From Thermogemmata fonticola (GTDB lineage: Bacteria > Planctomycetota > Planctomycetia > Gemmatales > Gemmataceae), in the NCBI RefSeq assembly GCF_013694095.1, contig NZ_JACEFB010000004.1, positions 261,471 to 325,470 of the forward strand: 64,000 nt of DNA, written 5' to 3'. Shown one piece after another: positions 10,068-19,887 of this stretch (positions are counted from its first letter, which is position 1; the number at the start of each line of letters is the position of its first letter). The notes below the pieces were generated by a model. That model was not told where the DNA came from. It did not search any database and worked only from the letters and a program-made list of their open reading frames with translations. A program made the position numbers and the translations under genes.

Positions 10068-10826
10068 ATGGAGCGCGTAGCTCTGGCTGTGCTGGCCCAT
10101 CCCGACGATGCGGAGTTTCTCTGTGCGGGTTCCCTCATTCGGCTCCGCCGGGAGCAGGGCTGGACCATTCACATTGCTAGCATGACGCCGGGGGATTGCG
10201 GCTCGGTGGAACATCCGCCGGAGGAGATCGCCCGGATTCGCCGGGGGGAAGCCCAAGCGGCGGCCGCCCGCATCGGCGCCACCTACCATTGCCTGGAAGA
10301 GCGGGACCTCCGCGTGATCTACAACGAAAATGTCCTGGAAAAGGTGGTGCGCCTGCTCAACGCCGTCCGCCCGCAGATCGTGTTCACCCACAGTCCGGAT
10401 GACTATCATCTCGACCATGAGCAGACGAGCCGGATTGTGCGGGCCGCCACCTTTGCCGCTCCGGTGCCGAACTTCCTGTACGGCCGGCACATTCATCCGC
10501 CGCTGGAGCATATCCCGCACCTGTACTACTGCGATCCGCTGGAAGGGAAGGACGTATTTGGCCAGCCGATCCGGCCCGCGTTCTGGGTGGATATTTCAGC
10601 GGTGATCGAGGAGAAAGCCGCCATGCTGGCCTGCCACGAAAGCCAGCGGGCCTGGCTGCGCAAGCACCACGGCGTGGACAACCTCGTCGAGTCGATGAAA
10701 AACTGGGCGGCGACGCAGGGGCACGCTGCCGGACTGCCTTACGCCGAAGGCTTCCGCCAACACCTCGGCCACAGCTATCCCCAAAACAATCTGCTCGCGG
10801 AGTTGCTCCGGCCTGTACGGAGTTGA
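10068..10826 (+). CDS. PIG-L/LmbE family N-acetylglucosamine-type deacetylase
   Basis: A 252-residue zinc-dependent deacetylase. The hallmark AHPDDAE motif (zinc ligands His, Asp, Asp) is at about residues 9-15, and the second metal site HSPDDYHLDH is near residue 107. The family removes acetyl groups from amino sugars, for example in GPI, mycothiol and bacillithiol synthesis; which substrate applies here cannot be read. GAGGAGAG lies before the ATG. The gene is alone and converges on a secreted-protein gene. A 30-base imperfect direct repeat spans its stop codon. Confidence 0.88.
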   Translation: MERVALAVLAHPDDAEFLCAGSLIRLRREQGWTIHIASMTPGDCGSVEHPPEEIARIRRGEAQAAAARIGATYHCLEERDLRVIYNENVLEKVVRLLNAVRPQIVFTHSPDDYHLDHEQTSRIVRAATFAAPVPNFLYGRHIHPPLEHIPHLYYCDPLEGKDVFGQPIRPAFWVDISAVIEEKAAMLACHESQRAWLRKHHGVDNLVESMKNWAATQGHAAGLPYAEGFRQHLGHSYPQNNLLAELLRPVRS

Positions 10827-10896
10827 AAGACAGCAAACCTCCCCCCAGCATCCCCAAACCAAGCTGCTCCGGCCTGGATGGGAGTTGAAGGACGGC
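10805..10896. repeat. Imperfect direct repeat spanning the deacetylase stop codon
   Basis: GCTCCGGCCTG followed by GGAGTTGAA and a GAC(A/G)GC ending occurs from 10805 and again from 10866. The copies are offset by 61 bases and each covers about 30 bases. The first contains the last codons and stop of the deacetylase; the second is noncoding. It looks like a small local duplication. Confidence 0.6.
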
Positions 10897-10965
10897 GGTT
10901 TCCCTGGTGGGAGGTATCTCCGCGTTCCGCTTCCCCCCGCTTCCGTTCTGCCGTCTGGATGGGGT

Positions 10966-11892
10966 TCACTTGCGGACGGGGTCCTTTTTCGGGGCCGGCA
11001 ACTTGCCCAGGACCCAGTTCCGCCATCTCTCCTCGAAGGCAGTGCCGACCAGACCCAGGCGTTCCAGGAGCGCAACGGCGCTGGGGATCTGGCCATTCTC
11101 ATCGGGGCGGAAGCCGGACAGGAGGGCGGGGAAGTTGTTCGCCTCCGGCCCAAAGGCGAGGAACTCGACGAAGCTATTGGCCAGCACCTCGCCCCGTTCC
11201 GGCAGTTGTTCGCCCAGCAGATCGCTTGGTTTGAGGCGGTTCTCGCGGATCAGTTGCAGGACCTGCTTGCGGTAAGCAGCGTAGCGCGGGGATTTGAGGC
11301 CGTCGGCCCGCAAGAGGCAGACGCGGCCAAAGCCGCCGGTCAGCCAGGCGGGGAACTGCGACTGGGGATACCGTCCGCGGAGGAAGGCTTCCGCCACCTG
11401 GGCCAAGACGACTTGCTGCCGCTCCGCTTCCGTCGCCGCGCCGATCGCCTGGCCGGAGGTGACCAACAGGGGCGCCTCGGCGTTGAGCCGGTAATGCACC
11501 CGTTCCGGTTGCTCCCTAAGCACCTCGCGGACGAAGGTGCGGAAGTCCCGCGGCTCCGGCAGATAGCAGATGGCCAGCTTCCCCGCCCAGGGCATCTCGT
11601 CCCCCGGCAAAGCCAGAGCGGACCGTGCCACGGGAACGAGCTTCTCCAAAGGCCCCTGCATGGCCTGCACTTTGCCGCCCTCCAGAGTGCTGGCGAACAG
11701 AAAGTGCGGCGTTTCCACCACGTGGACCCCGGAGATTTTCACCTTGGCCAGGTGGCCCTTCAACTGCTCTTTCTGCTTTTGGACCAGGGCCGGATCGAGC
11801 TTCGGCGGCGCGGCAGGTTGCACGAGCGCTGCTGCTGCGGTTGTGCCCAGGAGGACCAGGGGAGCTGTCCAAGCGGCCAGTGGGGTTCGCAT
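10966..11892 (-). CDS. Secreted protein, peptidase-MA-like but without an HExxH site
   Basis: A 308-residue protein with a Sec-type signal peptide (MRTPLAAWTAPLVLLGTTAAAALVQ). The start at 11892 is chosen because it begins the signal peptide; the frame stays open upstream. The middle contains VVLAQVAEAFL, then FPAWLTGGFGR, an arrangement resembling gluzincin peptidases of the peptidase-MA/DUF1570 kind, where a histidine-rich helix precedes a PaWlseG motif. Here the zinc-binding histidines are absent, so if the fold assignment is right the protein is not a peptidase. That assignment is inference. The C-terminus is basic (PAPKKDPVRK). It converges on the deacetylase gene. Confidence 0.65.
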   Translation of the reverse strand: MRTPLAAWTAPLVLLGTTAAAALVQPAAPPKLDPALVQKQKEQLKGHLAKVKISGVHVVETPHFLFASTLEGGKVQAMQGPLEKLVPVARSALALPGDEMPWAGKLAICYLPEPRDFRTFVREVLREQPERVHYRLNAEAPLLVTSGQAIGAATEAERQQVVLAQVAEAFLRGRYPQSQFPAWLTGGFGRVCLLRADGLKSPRYAAYRKQVLQLIRENRLKPSDLLGEQLPERGEVLANSFVEFLAFGPEANNFPALLSGFRPDENGQIPSAVALLERLGLVGTAFEERWRNWVLGKLPAPKKDPVRK

Positions 11893-12418
11893 CGGGCGAT
11901 CTCCGAGGAGGCGGTGCCTTCCTTGTCCCAAGCGGTGCGTTCCTGCGTCCGGAGCTTCCATTCCTGAGTCTATTGTAAAACGGTGTTGCGAGGGGAACAC
12001 TGCGTCGGAATGGGGAAGAGGGGAGAAATGGAATCGGGGGTGGGCCGAGGTATCATGGAGATGGGGTTATAGCCAGGGGGCCGAGTGGGGGGAAGGAAGA
12101 AGGCGGCAAGGGGGAAGGCGGAGGTGTGAGGCCGTCCCAGGGAGGCCGGGCGCGGTCTCCGTTCTCGGTCCGTGGGGGGCCGGGTTGGGCAAGCGGTTCG
12201 CGCGGGTGGGGGCCGGCGCCGGCGATTCCCGCCAGGCGTGGACAAGAGGGAGAAGATGGTCTATCTTTACCATTCTCATGAGCGATGAGAGAGGTCTAGA
12301 GGCTTCCGTCGGTACCGGCTCGAAGGAAGAACTCCGCTCCGCTGGCCAACCGGCTCTCCCCTGGGCAGGCGGGGTGGGATCGAGCATCTCCCGACGGCAA
12401 CAGGAAGCGGGGTGAGTT
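11893..12418. other. Divergent intergenic region, no gene seen
   Basis: About 525 G-rich bases between the divergent secreted-protein and pyrophosphatase genes. It must hold both promoters. I see no convincing hexamer pair and no open frame with a ribosome site. Confidence 0.4.
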
Positions 12419-15358
12419 ATGCCGCCGCAGCGCTCTCGCCAGTTCCGGCCGCGATGGTGGTGGATGATAGCGGTCGGTTGTGTGCTGCCGCTCGGTCTGT
12501 TGGGGGCGGACACGTCCGGTCCAGGGGCGATGGGATCGGGGTCGTGGCAGCCGTTTGGCTTTTTCACTTCCGCGGTGTATGGCTGGGGGGAAAAGCTAGG
12601 GCTGCTGGCCTGCCTGGTGATTGCAGTAGCAGGTCTGGGGTATGCAGCGGCATTGATGCGGCAGGTGTATGCGGCGGACACTGGGACGCCGGCGATGCAG
12701 AAGGTGGCAGCGGCGGTGCGGGCCGGAGCCAATGCCTATCTGCGGCGGCAGTTCTCGGTCGTGGGACTGCTCATTGTCCTGATCACCGGGGTGATTATCG
12801 CGGCCAAGTGGCCCTGGGCGCCGGAGACGACGGTGCACTCCGTCGAGGAGTTGCAGGTGATCGCTTTGGGGCGCGGGCTGGCCTTCCTGTTGGGCGCCCT
12901 CTTTTCCGCGGCGGTCGGGTTCACCGGCATGCGCTTGGCCACCACGGGGAACCTGCGGGTGGCGGCGGCGGCACGCCAAAACTTCGGCCAAGCCATGCGG
13001 CTGGCTTACCGCACCGGCGCCATCACCGGCATGTTCACCTGCGGGCTGGGACTGCTCGGCGGCGTGCTGCTGCTCCTCGTCTTCGGCGAGCTGGCTTATG
13101 AAATCCTCGTGGGCTACGGCTTCGGCGGCTCCTTGCTCGCCCTCTTCATGCGGGTCGGCGGCGGCATCTACACCAAAGCGGCGGATGTCGGCGCGGACCT
13201 GGTCGGCAAAGTGGAACAATCCATGGCCGAGGATGACCCCCGCAATGCGGCCGTCATCGCCGATAACGTCGGGGACAACGTCGGCGATTGCGCCGGCATG
13301 GCGGCGGACGTGTTTGAAAGCTACTCCGTCACGATGGTCGCCGCTGTCATGCTCGGCTACGCCGCCTTCGGCTATAAGGGGATGATCTTCCCCCTCCTGG
13401 TCCAGGCGGTGGGCGTGCTCAGCAGCATGCTCAGCACCGCGCTGGTCGGGCGCGGCATCGTTCAAGGGAATAGCGCCGTGGCCATGCATTCGATCAACCG
13501 CGGCTTCTGGCGCAGCGCCGCTTTGAGCAGCGTCGGCTTCCTCACCCTCGGTGCCATCTACCTGCACTTCGACCCGGCCTACATCGTCGAACGCGGCATC
13601 GACAAGGGGATGTATCAGGAACTGTTCGACACGCCCCAGTTGCGCCAGGTCCTGGGCTTGAGCTGGGAGGAAAGCGAACCGCTCCAGGCGCTGGTCGCCC
13701 GCCTGCGGCAATGGCGCAACGGACCGGAACGGGTCGCGGAGGCCACCCTGCGCCTCGAAGAGAAAGTCGAGCGCTATCGCTCCCAGGCCCTGTACGCCTG
13801 GCGGCAATTGCCCCTCGCGGAACGCCTCCGCCTGGCGGAACAGCCCCTCCTGGCTGCGGAACTGAAACCGGAGGAACGGGAGCGCTTCGCGGAATACGGC
13901 CACGCCGCCCCCCAGGAGGCCCGCCCCACCTTGACCCTCCTGCAACTGGCCCAGGTCCGCTATCACGTTCCCCTCGTGCCCGGCTTGAATTACCGCGTCG
14001 TCCTCTGCTGCCTGCTGGGCATTCTCCTGGCGGTGGCCCTCAACAAATGCACCGAATACTGGACCAGCACGGAATACAGCCCGGTGCGAGAAGTCGTCAA
14101 ATCCAGCTACACCGGCCACGCCACCAACATCATCGCCGGCATGGCCCTGGGACTGGAAAGCTCCGTCTGGGCGATCCTGCTCATTGCCGCGGCGATCCTC
14201 GGCTCCGTGCTCATCGTCGGCCATCCCGATCACCTGCTGTTCATGGCCTTCGGCGTGGCCATGTGCGGCATCGGCATGCTGACCCTCACCGGCGACACCA
14301 TCAGCATGGATGTCTTCGGGCCGGTCGCGGACAATGCCAACGGCATCGGCGAGATGGGCTACAACCGCACGGAACAGGGGGACGAACTCAAGGAGGGTGA
14401 AGAAGGGTATCTGCCCCCTGACCAGTATCAGGCGGCCCGGCAGATTCTCGCCGATCTCGACGCGGTGGGGAACACCACCAAGGCGATCACCAAGGGGATT
14501 GCCATCGGTTCGGCGGTGTTGGCGGCGGTCTCCCTCTTCGCCAGTTTCATCGCCGTGCTGGTGACCGGCAGTGAAGAGAAGATCGGGCAGTTGCTCATCG
14601 GGGATTTCGTCTCCGGGGCGTCGAAGCTGACGGTGGCGGAGCCGCTGGTGCTCATCGGCGTACTGATCGGCGGGGCGGTGCCGTTCCTCTTCAGCGCCAT
14701 GACCATCCGGGCCGTGGGCCGCGCCGCCTATCTCATCGTTATCGAATGCCGCCGGCAGTTCCAGGACCCCGCGGTCATGAGCGGCAGCAAAAGCCCGGAC
14801 TATGGCCGCGTGGTCAGCATCTGCACCGCCACTGCCCAGAAGGAACTGATCGGACCCGGCCTGCTGGCGATCGGCACGCCCCTCGCCGTCGGCTTCCTGC
14901 TCGGCCCCTTCGCACTGGGCGGGTTCCTTGCCGGCATGATCCTCAGCGGGCAGCTCCTGGCCGTGTTCATGTCCAACGCCGGCGGCGCCTGGGACAATGC
15001 CAAAAAGATGATCGAAGATGAACCCCGCACGGAAAAAACCGGCAAATACTCGGAAAAGCACAAAGCCAGCGTCACCGGCGATACCGTCGGCGATCCGCTC
15101 AAGGATACCGCCGGACCGGCGATCAACCCCTTGATCAAGGTCATGAACATGGTCAGCCTGCTGGCGTTGCCTCTGGTCATCCTCCATAATGTCCATGACG
15201 GCCTGGGCAACGTAGTGGTGGGAGCGGTGATCGCCAGCGTGGCCGTGCTGGCGGTCATTTGGGCCTGGTACCGCTCCAAACAGGAATCGGCGGAAGTCCG
15301 GCAGATCGAAGAGGAGCTGGAACAGGAGGCCCTCACCGCGGCCGGGAGCAGTCGCTGA
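12419..15358 (+). CDS. hppA: Membrane-bound proton-translocating pyrophosphatase, K+-independent type
   Basis: Integral membrane pyrophosphatase that couples hydrolysis of PPi to cation pumping. Substrate-site motifs are complete: GGGIYTKAADVGADLVGKVE, then DNVGDNVGDCAGMAAD (from about residue 282), DVFGPVADNANGIGEM, and near the end GDTVGDPLKDTAGPA. The GNTTKAIT stretch at about residue 684 has Lys and Thr at the positions that mark K+-independent H+-pumps in this family (K+-dependent ones have Ala). At 979 residues it is much longer than the usual 670-770. A charged, helical insert of about 135 residues (roughly 385-520) separates two membrane segments, and there is an N-terminal extension of about 50. 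CstA follows on the same strand. Confidence 0.93.
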   Translation: MPPQRSRQFRPRWWWMIAVGCVLPLGLLGADTSGPGAMGSGSWQPFGFFTSAVYGWGEKLGLLACLVIAVAGLGYAAALMRQVYAADTGTPAMQKVAAAVRAGANAYLRRQFSVVGLLIVLITGVIIAAKWPWAPETTVHSVEELQVIALGRGLAFLLGALFSAAVGFTGMRLATTGNLRVAAAARQNFGQAMRLAYRTGAITGMFTCGLGLLGGVLLLLVFGELAYEILVGYGFGGSLLALFMRVGGGIYTKAADVGADLVGKVEQSMAEDDPRNAAVIADNVGDNVGDCAGMAADVFESYSVTMVAAVMLGYAAFGYKGMIFPLLVQAVGVLSSMLSTALVGRGIVQGNSAVAMHSINRGFWRSAALSSVGFLTLGAIYLHFDPAYIVERGIDKGMYQELFDTPQLRQVLGLSWEESEPLQALVARLRQWRNGPERVAEATLRLEEKVERYRSQALYAWRQLPLAERLRLAEQPLLAAELKPEERERFAEYGHAAPQEARPTLTLLQLAQVRYHVPLVPGLNYRVVLCCLLGILLAVALNKCTEYWTSTEYSPVREVVKSSYTGHATNIIAGMALGLESSVWAILLIAAAILGSVLIVGHPDHLLFMAFGVAMCGIGMLTLTGDTISMDVFGPVADNANGIGEMGYNRTEQGDELKEGEEGYLPPDQYQAARQILADLDAVGNTTKAITKGIAIGSAVLAAVSLFASFIAVLVTGSEEKIGQLLIGDFVSGASKLTVAEPLVLIGVLIGGAVPFLFSAMTIRAVGRAAYLIVIECRRQFQDPAVMSGSKSPDYGRVVSICTATAQKELIGPGLLAIGTPLAVGFLLGPFALGGFLAGMILSGQLLAVFMSNAGGAWDNAKKMIEDEPRTEKTGKYSEKHKASVTGDTVGDPLKDTAGPAINPLIKVMNMVSLLALPLVILHNVHDGLGNVVVGAVIASVAVLAVIWAWYRSKQESAEVRQIEEELEQEALTAAGSSR

Positions 15359-15514
15359 TAGCCGGCGATCACGCCTTTGTTCCCCCAAGCTGGGGGAATC
15401 GCCGTGTGTTCCGATCCGGCAGTCCGCGATGGCCGTTGGCTCGCCGCTTCCTGCCGCGATCCCCCACGCGCCAGGCTAACGTCCACAACACCATCCCCTG
15501 GGTTTCCGAGTGGA

Positions 15515-17758
15515 ATGCTCATGCCTGCCTTGGCTGTGGCTCTTTACCATGTCGATCCGCGGACCGGCCAGGTGGTCCTCCACGCCATGCCGATCCTGCT
15601 TTTGATCCTCCTGCTCTTGGCGATTGCCTATCGGTATTACTCGGCCTTTCTAGCGGCGAAGGTGGCGGTGCTCGATGACACCCGGCTGACGCCAGCCCAC
15701 CGCTTTTACGATGGCCAGAATTATCATCCGACCAACCGCTGGGTGCTGTTCGGCCATCATTTTGCGGCCATTTCCGGGGCGGGTCCGCTCATTGGACCGG
15801 TGCTGGCGATCCAGTACGGTTACATGCCGGGGTTATTGTGGCTGGTCATTGGGGTCTGTCTGGCGGGGGCGGTGCAGGACATGCTGGTGCTGGCCGCCAG
15901 TGTCCGGCGCGACGGCAAATCCCTGGCGGAGATCGCCCGCACGGAGCTGGGGTATCCGGCGATGCTGGCCGCGGCTCTGGCCATCCTGTTCATCGTGATC
16001 ATCGCCCTGGCCGGGTTAGGCTTTGTGGTGGTCAAAGCCCTGGGCGGCGAGGAAGTCAAATTGCCTGCGGGATTGCACATCACCTTGCCGCCGGAGGCGG
16101 ACTTGCCCCTGCCGGAGTCCCCGAGCAGTGGGCGGCAGTTGTATCATTTCCCTCCCGGCTGCGTGCTGCGCTATCCGAATGACAATAAACCGACACACCG
16201 GCCCGAAGGGTTCACCCTAGCGGTGCCTGCGGACAGCCCCTTGAAGCCGCAGGGGAACAGTGTGTCTCTCCCGGCGGGATGCACGCAAGTGGTGCCGGGC
16301 AGCGCCTGGGGCACCTTCACCATCGCCTGCACCATTCCCATCGCTCTCTTGGTCGGCTGGTGGATGTACCGTCTGCGGCCGGGGCGCGTGGTGGAAGCCT
16401 CGCTTGTCGGCGCCCTCCTGACCCTGGCGGCGGTCATCGCCGGCAATTGGATTCCCGGTTCCCCCTTGGCCCCCTACTTCACCCTGACCCGCGAGCAAAC
16501 GATCCTGGCCCTGTGCCTCTATGGCTTTGTGGCGGCGGTGCTCCCCGTCTGGCTGCTGCTGGGACCGCGCGACTACCTGTCCAGCTTTCTCAAGATCGGC
16601 ACCGTCATCCTGCTGGTCCTGAGCGTGCTGCTGGCCAATCCGCCGCTCCAGGCCCCGCCGATCAACGAAGTGTTCCTCAATGGCGGCCCGACCTTCCCCG
16701 GCAGTATCTTCCCCTTCGTCTTCATCTGCATCATGTGCGGGGCGATCAGCGGCTTCCACTCCCTGGTCTCCTCCGGGACTACGCCGAAGATGGTGGAGCG
16801 GGAATCCCACATCCGCAGCATCGGCTACGGGGCGATGCTCATCGAAGGACTGGTCGGGGTGGTGGCCCTGATCACAGCGGCGAGTCTGCCGCAGGATTTG
16901 TACTATGCGATGAATATCGGCATCGACGCGGCGCCGCGCTGGCAGGGAGCGGTGCAGCAGGTCGAGGAGCGTTACGGTTGGCGCCTGCCGGCGGAAGCGG
17001 CGGACCCGCTCCATGCGGCCCAGGTGGACGCCCCGCACCATCTGGACCTGGCGCAGGTCGAAGAGCGCGTCGGCGGGGAAGCCCTGCGCGGGCGCACCGG
17101 CGGCGCGGTCACCCTGGCCGTCGGCATGGCCCTCATCTTCGAGGACGCCTTCCGCTGGCTCGGCATCACCGGCCAATGGCTCCTCAAATACTGGTACCAT
17201 TTCGCCATTATGTTCGAGGCCCTGTTCATCCTCACGACAATTGATGCCGGCACCCGCATTGCCCGCTTCCTGCTTCAGGAGTCCGCCGGTCGTCTGTACG
17301 CGCCGCTGGCCCGCACCGACTGGCTGCCCGGCGCCCTGCTGGCGACCGCCCTGGTCACCGCCGGCTACGGCTGGCTCATCCACACCGGCAGCATCGACAC
17401 CATCTGGCCGATGTTCGGCATCGCCAATCAAGGGCTGGCCGTGCTGGCCCTGGCTTTGGTCACCACCTGGCTGGTCAACAGCGGCCGGGGACGACTGGCC
17501 TGGGTCACCGCCCTACCCATGCTCTTTGTCCTGAGCACGACCACCAGCGCCGCCGCCATCATGGTCACTGTGCGCTTCCCGGCGATGATCCGCGACGGAC
17601 GCGTGCTGGCCGGCTCCCTCAATATCGCCCTGACTCTCTTCGTCGTCACCACGGTGGGCGTCGTCGTCCTCTGGGCCTTGGCCCGCTGGCTGGCTGCCGC
17701 CCTCCGCTATTTCCGCACCCCCTCCCTCCCCCGCCCCAGCCCCTCCGGTCAGCCGTAA
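15515..17758 (+). CDS. cstA: Carbon starvation protein CstA-type peptide/pyruvate transporter
   Basis: A polytopic membrane protein of 747 residues. The N-terminal YRYYSAFLAAKVAVLDD, then GHHFAAISGAGPLIGPVLA and GAVQDMLVL motifs are those of the CstA family, which imports peptides or pyruvate under carbon limitation. Later FHSLVSSGTTPKMVERE and TTIDAGTRIARFLLQE complete the signature. A hydrophilic loop at about residues 175-255, rich in Pro and Gly, is longer than in enterobacterial CstA. The start is one of two ATGs (15515 or 15521). It lies about 155 bases after hppA, and the two may be co-transcribed. Confidence 0.9.
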   Translation: MLMPALAVALYHVDPRTGQVVLHAMPILLLILLLLAIAYRYYSAFLAAKVAVLDDTRLTPAHRFYDGQNYHPTNRWVLFGHHFAAISGAGPLIGPVLAIQYGYMPGLLWLVIGVCLAGAVQDMLVLAASVRRDGKSLAEIARTELGYPAMLAAALAILFIVIIALAGLGFVVVKALGGEEVKLPAGLHITLPPEADLPLPESPSSGRQLYHFPPGCVLRYPNDNKPTHRPEGFTLAVPADSPLKPQGNSVSLPAGCTQVVPGSAWGTFTIACTIPIALLVGWWMYRLRPGRVVEASLVGALLTLAAVIAGNWIPGSPLAPYFTLTREQTILALCLYGFVAAVLPVWLLLGPRDYLSSFLKIGTVILLVLSVLLANPPLQAPPINEVFLNGGPTFPGSIFPFVFICIMCGAISGFHSLVSSGTTPKMVERESHIRSIGYGAMLIEGLVGVVALITAASLPQDLYYAMNIGIDAAPRWQGAVQQVEERYGWRLPAEAADPLHAAQVDAPHHLDLAQVEERVGGEALRGRTGGAVTLAVGMALIFEDAFRWLGITGQWLLKYWYHFAIMFEALFILTTIDAGTRIARFLLQESAGRLYAPLARTDWLPGALLATALVTAGYGWLIHTGSIDTIWPMFGIANQGLAVLALALVTTWLVNSGRGRLAWVTALPMLFVLSTTTSAAAIMVTVRFPAMIRDGRVLAGSLNIALTLFVVTTVGVVVLWALARWLAAALRYFRTPSLPRPSPSGQP

Positions 17759-17961
17759 CCTCGCCCCTAACACCGCCCCAGAGGGAGCCGAATAGGTGGG
17801 GGAAGCCAACGGTGCCGCGGCCCAACGCCTGACAGCTTCACCGGCATGCGCCGAGCGCTTCTCCACCGCGGCCCAACACCAAAAGCTTTTTCCCCAGGGA
17901 ACGCAGCGGTTCTCCAGCGTGTTGAGCCGATTCGCTTCCTGCCTCTGGGAGGGACGCCGCC

Positions 17962-18801
17962 ATGACAGCGACCGACTCTTCAGCCTGGCCTGAAGCTCCG
18001 CCGCCGCCGTCTGCCCCTTTGGTGGAACTGCGCCACGTGACAGCGGCCTTCGAGAATCAGGTCGTGCTCCAGGACGTGAACCTGGCCATCCAGGCGGGGG
18101 AAAGCGTGGCGATCATCGGGGAGAGCGGCTGTGGCAAATCGGTGCTGCTCAAACTCCTGGTCGGCCTGCTCGCGCCGGTGGAAGGCGAGGTCCTCTGGGA
18201 CGGCCGGCCCCTGCACCGCCTGCGCCGCGAGGAGTTAATCCGCCTGCGCCTCCAGGTCGGCTTCGTCTTCCAGCAGTCGGCCCTCTTCGACAGCCTGACC
18301 GTGCTGGAGAATATCGCCCTGGGATTGCGGGTGCACCGTCTCTGCGCCCCGGAGGAGATTGTGCCGCGCGTCCGCCAGCGCCTGCATGACGTCGGCTTGT
18401 CAGAACAGGTTTTGTCCAAACGCCCGGCGGAACTCTCCGGCGGCATGCGCAAGCGCGTCGCCATCGCCCGCGCCCTGGCCCTGGACCCCCAGGTCATGCT
18501 CTACGATGAACCCACCACCGGCTTAGACCCCATCATGACGGATGTGATCAACCGCCTCATTGCCCAGACCCATCAGCGCCGCCGCCTGACGACCCTGATC
18601 GTCACCCACGAGATGCGTACCGTCTTCTCCTGCACCCAGCGAGTGCTTCTGCTTTATCCCCGCTCCCGCTTGCCGCCGGGTCAGTCCCAGATTCTCTACG
18701 ACGGCTCGCCCGAAGGATTGCGTCAGGCTGCCGATGGACGCGTCCGCCAGTTTATCGAAGGCCGGGCCGACCCCCGCCTGCTGGAAGAAGCCGAGGAATG
18801 A
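17962..18801 (+). CDS. MlaF-type ABC transporter ATP-binding protein
   Basis: A 279-residue ABC ATPase. Walker A GESGCGKSVLLK is at about residues 53-64, the signature LSGGMRKRVAIARALALDP at about 158, and Walker B with YDEPTTGLDPIMTDVINRLI follows. The GMRKRV signature and the PIMTDV tail after Walker B are characteristic of MlaF/Ttg2A-type ATPases that power phospholipid transport between membranes. No MlaE permease or MCE-domain gene is next to it in this window, so its partners must be elsewhere. GGGAGGG lies before the ATG. It converges on the histidine kinase gene. Confidence 0.85.
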   Translation: MTATDSSAWPEAPPPPSAPLVELRHVTAAFENQVVLQDVNLAIQAGESVAIIGESGCGKSVLLKLLVGLLAPVEGEVLWDGRPLHRLRREELIRLRLQVGFVFQQSALFDSLTVLENIALGLRVHRLCAPEEIVPRVRQRLHDVGLSEQVLSKRPAELSGGMRKRVAIARALALDPQVMLYDEPTTGLDPIMTDVINRLIAQTHQRRRLTTLIVTHEMRTVFSCTQRVLLLYPRSRLPPGQSQILYDGSPEGLRQAADGRVRQFIEGRADPRLLEEAEE

Positions 18802-18881
18802 CCGCTCCGGGCTGGCCGGGTTGGCTCCGACTCTGCCGGGGCTTGCCGATTTCCCGCCGTTCCTCTTGGGCTTCCCCGTGG

Positions 18882-19643
18882 TTACTCCGGGTCCTCCGGC
18901 AGGCGTTTGGGCAACTTGACGGTGAAGGTGGACCCTTTGCCCACGATGCTTTCGACGCGGATGCGGCCCTGGTGCTGCTCAATGATCTGCCGGCAGACGC
19001 TCAGCCCCAGACCGGTCCCGCCCCGGCCGTACTCATCCGGCTGCTTGGTGGTGAAAAACGGCTCGAAGATCAGGCGCAGTTGCTGCGGCGGGATGCCCAC
19101 CCCGGTGTCAGCAATTTCGATTTCGACCATGTCCGTTTTGGGATTGTCCCGCACTTCGATCCGCAGCCGCCCTCCCTCCGGCATCGCCTGGCGGGCGTTG
19201 ATGATGAGATTGACCAGGATTTGTTCGATCTGTCCGGGGACCGCCCAGATGACGGGCCGGGCCAGGAAGCGGGTTTCCACATGAATGCGATGCTTGGACA
19301 AGTCCTTGCCGGTGAGGATGAGCACTTCTTCGATCAGGCGGGCGAGGTCGCAGAGTTCCCGCTGCTGGCCGCCTTTGCGGGCATAGCCGAGCATCCCCGC
19401 GGCGATGGCCGCCGCCCGCTGCCCCGCCTTGAGAATCCGCTCGAAGGCGTTTTGCTTCTCCGCCACATCCGTTTGGCGCAACCCCAGCTTGGCCGAATTG
19501 ATGATGGTCGTGAGGATGTTGTTGAACTCGTGGGCGATGCTGGAGGCCAGCTCTCCAACGCTGCTGAGCCGCTGGGCCTGCAAGAGCTGCCGCCGCAACG
19601 CCTCCGTCTCGTTGGACGACGCCAGCACTTCTTCGCCGGTCAT
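18882..19643 (-). CDS. Soluble sensor histidine kinase
   Basis: A compact kinase of 253 residues. The H-box SSIAHEFNNILT carries the phospho-accepting His at about residue 39. The N-box NLIINARQAM, G1 DTGVGIP, F-box FEPFFTTK and G2 GGTGLGLS form a complete HATPase domain. Only about 30 residues, probably a coiled coil, precede the H-box; there is no membrane segment or sensor domain, so the signal must come through a partner. No response regulator is adjacent. AGGGGATGG lies upstream of the ATG. Confidence 0.9.
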   Translation of the reverse strand: MTGEEVLASSNETEALRRQLLQAQRLSSVGELASSIAHEFNNILTTIINSAKLGLRQTDVAEKQNAFERILKAGQRAAAIAAGMLGYARKGGQQRELCDLARLIEEVLILTGKDLSKHRIHVETRFLARPVIWAVPGQIEQILVNLIINARQAMPEGGRLRIEVRDNPKTDMVEIEIADTGVGIPPQQLRLIFEPFFTTKQPDEYGRGGTGLGLSVCRQIIEQHQGRIRVESIVGKGSTFTVKLPKRLPEDPE

Positions 19644-19887
19644 AAAACCATCCCCCTGCGCCCTGCCGCATCCCCTCGCCTCTGGTCTGTCGGTCGGGCT
19701 GCCATTGCTATCGGACAGCGTCCGCCCGCTTCTTCATCATAACCGCACAATCCCGCACATCAGGCCGCACCGAACACCCCGCCGGTCCCCTATTTTCTCA
19801 AGTTCATCCTGGCCCAACAGCGCGATGAAAAACGAGACGGCAGAACCAGGCTCGGCAGGCACGGCAGAGACGAGACGGCGCGAGGAT

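Noticed and set aside
12596..15388. Minus-strand frame opposite the pyrophosphatase gene
   Set aside because: His/Gln/Asp-rich shadow of hppA, whose motifs are unmistakable on the plus strand.
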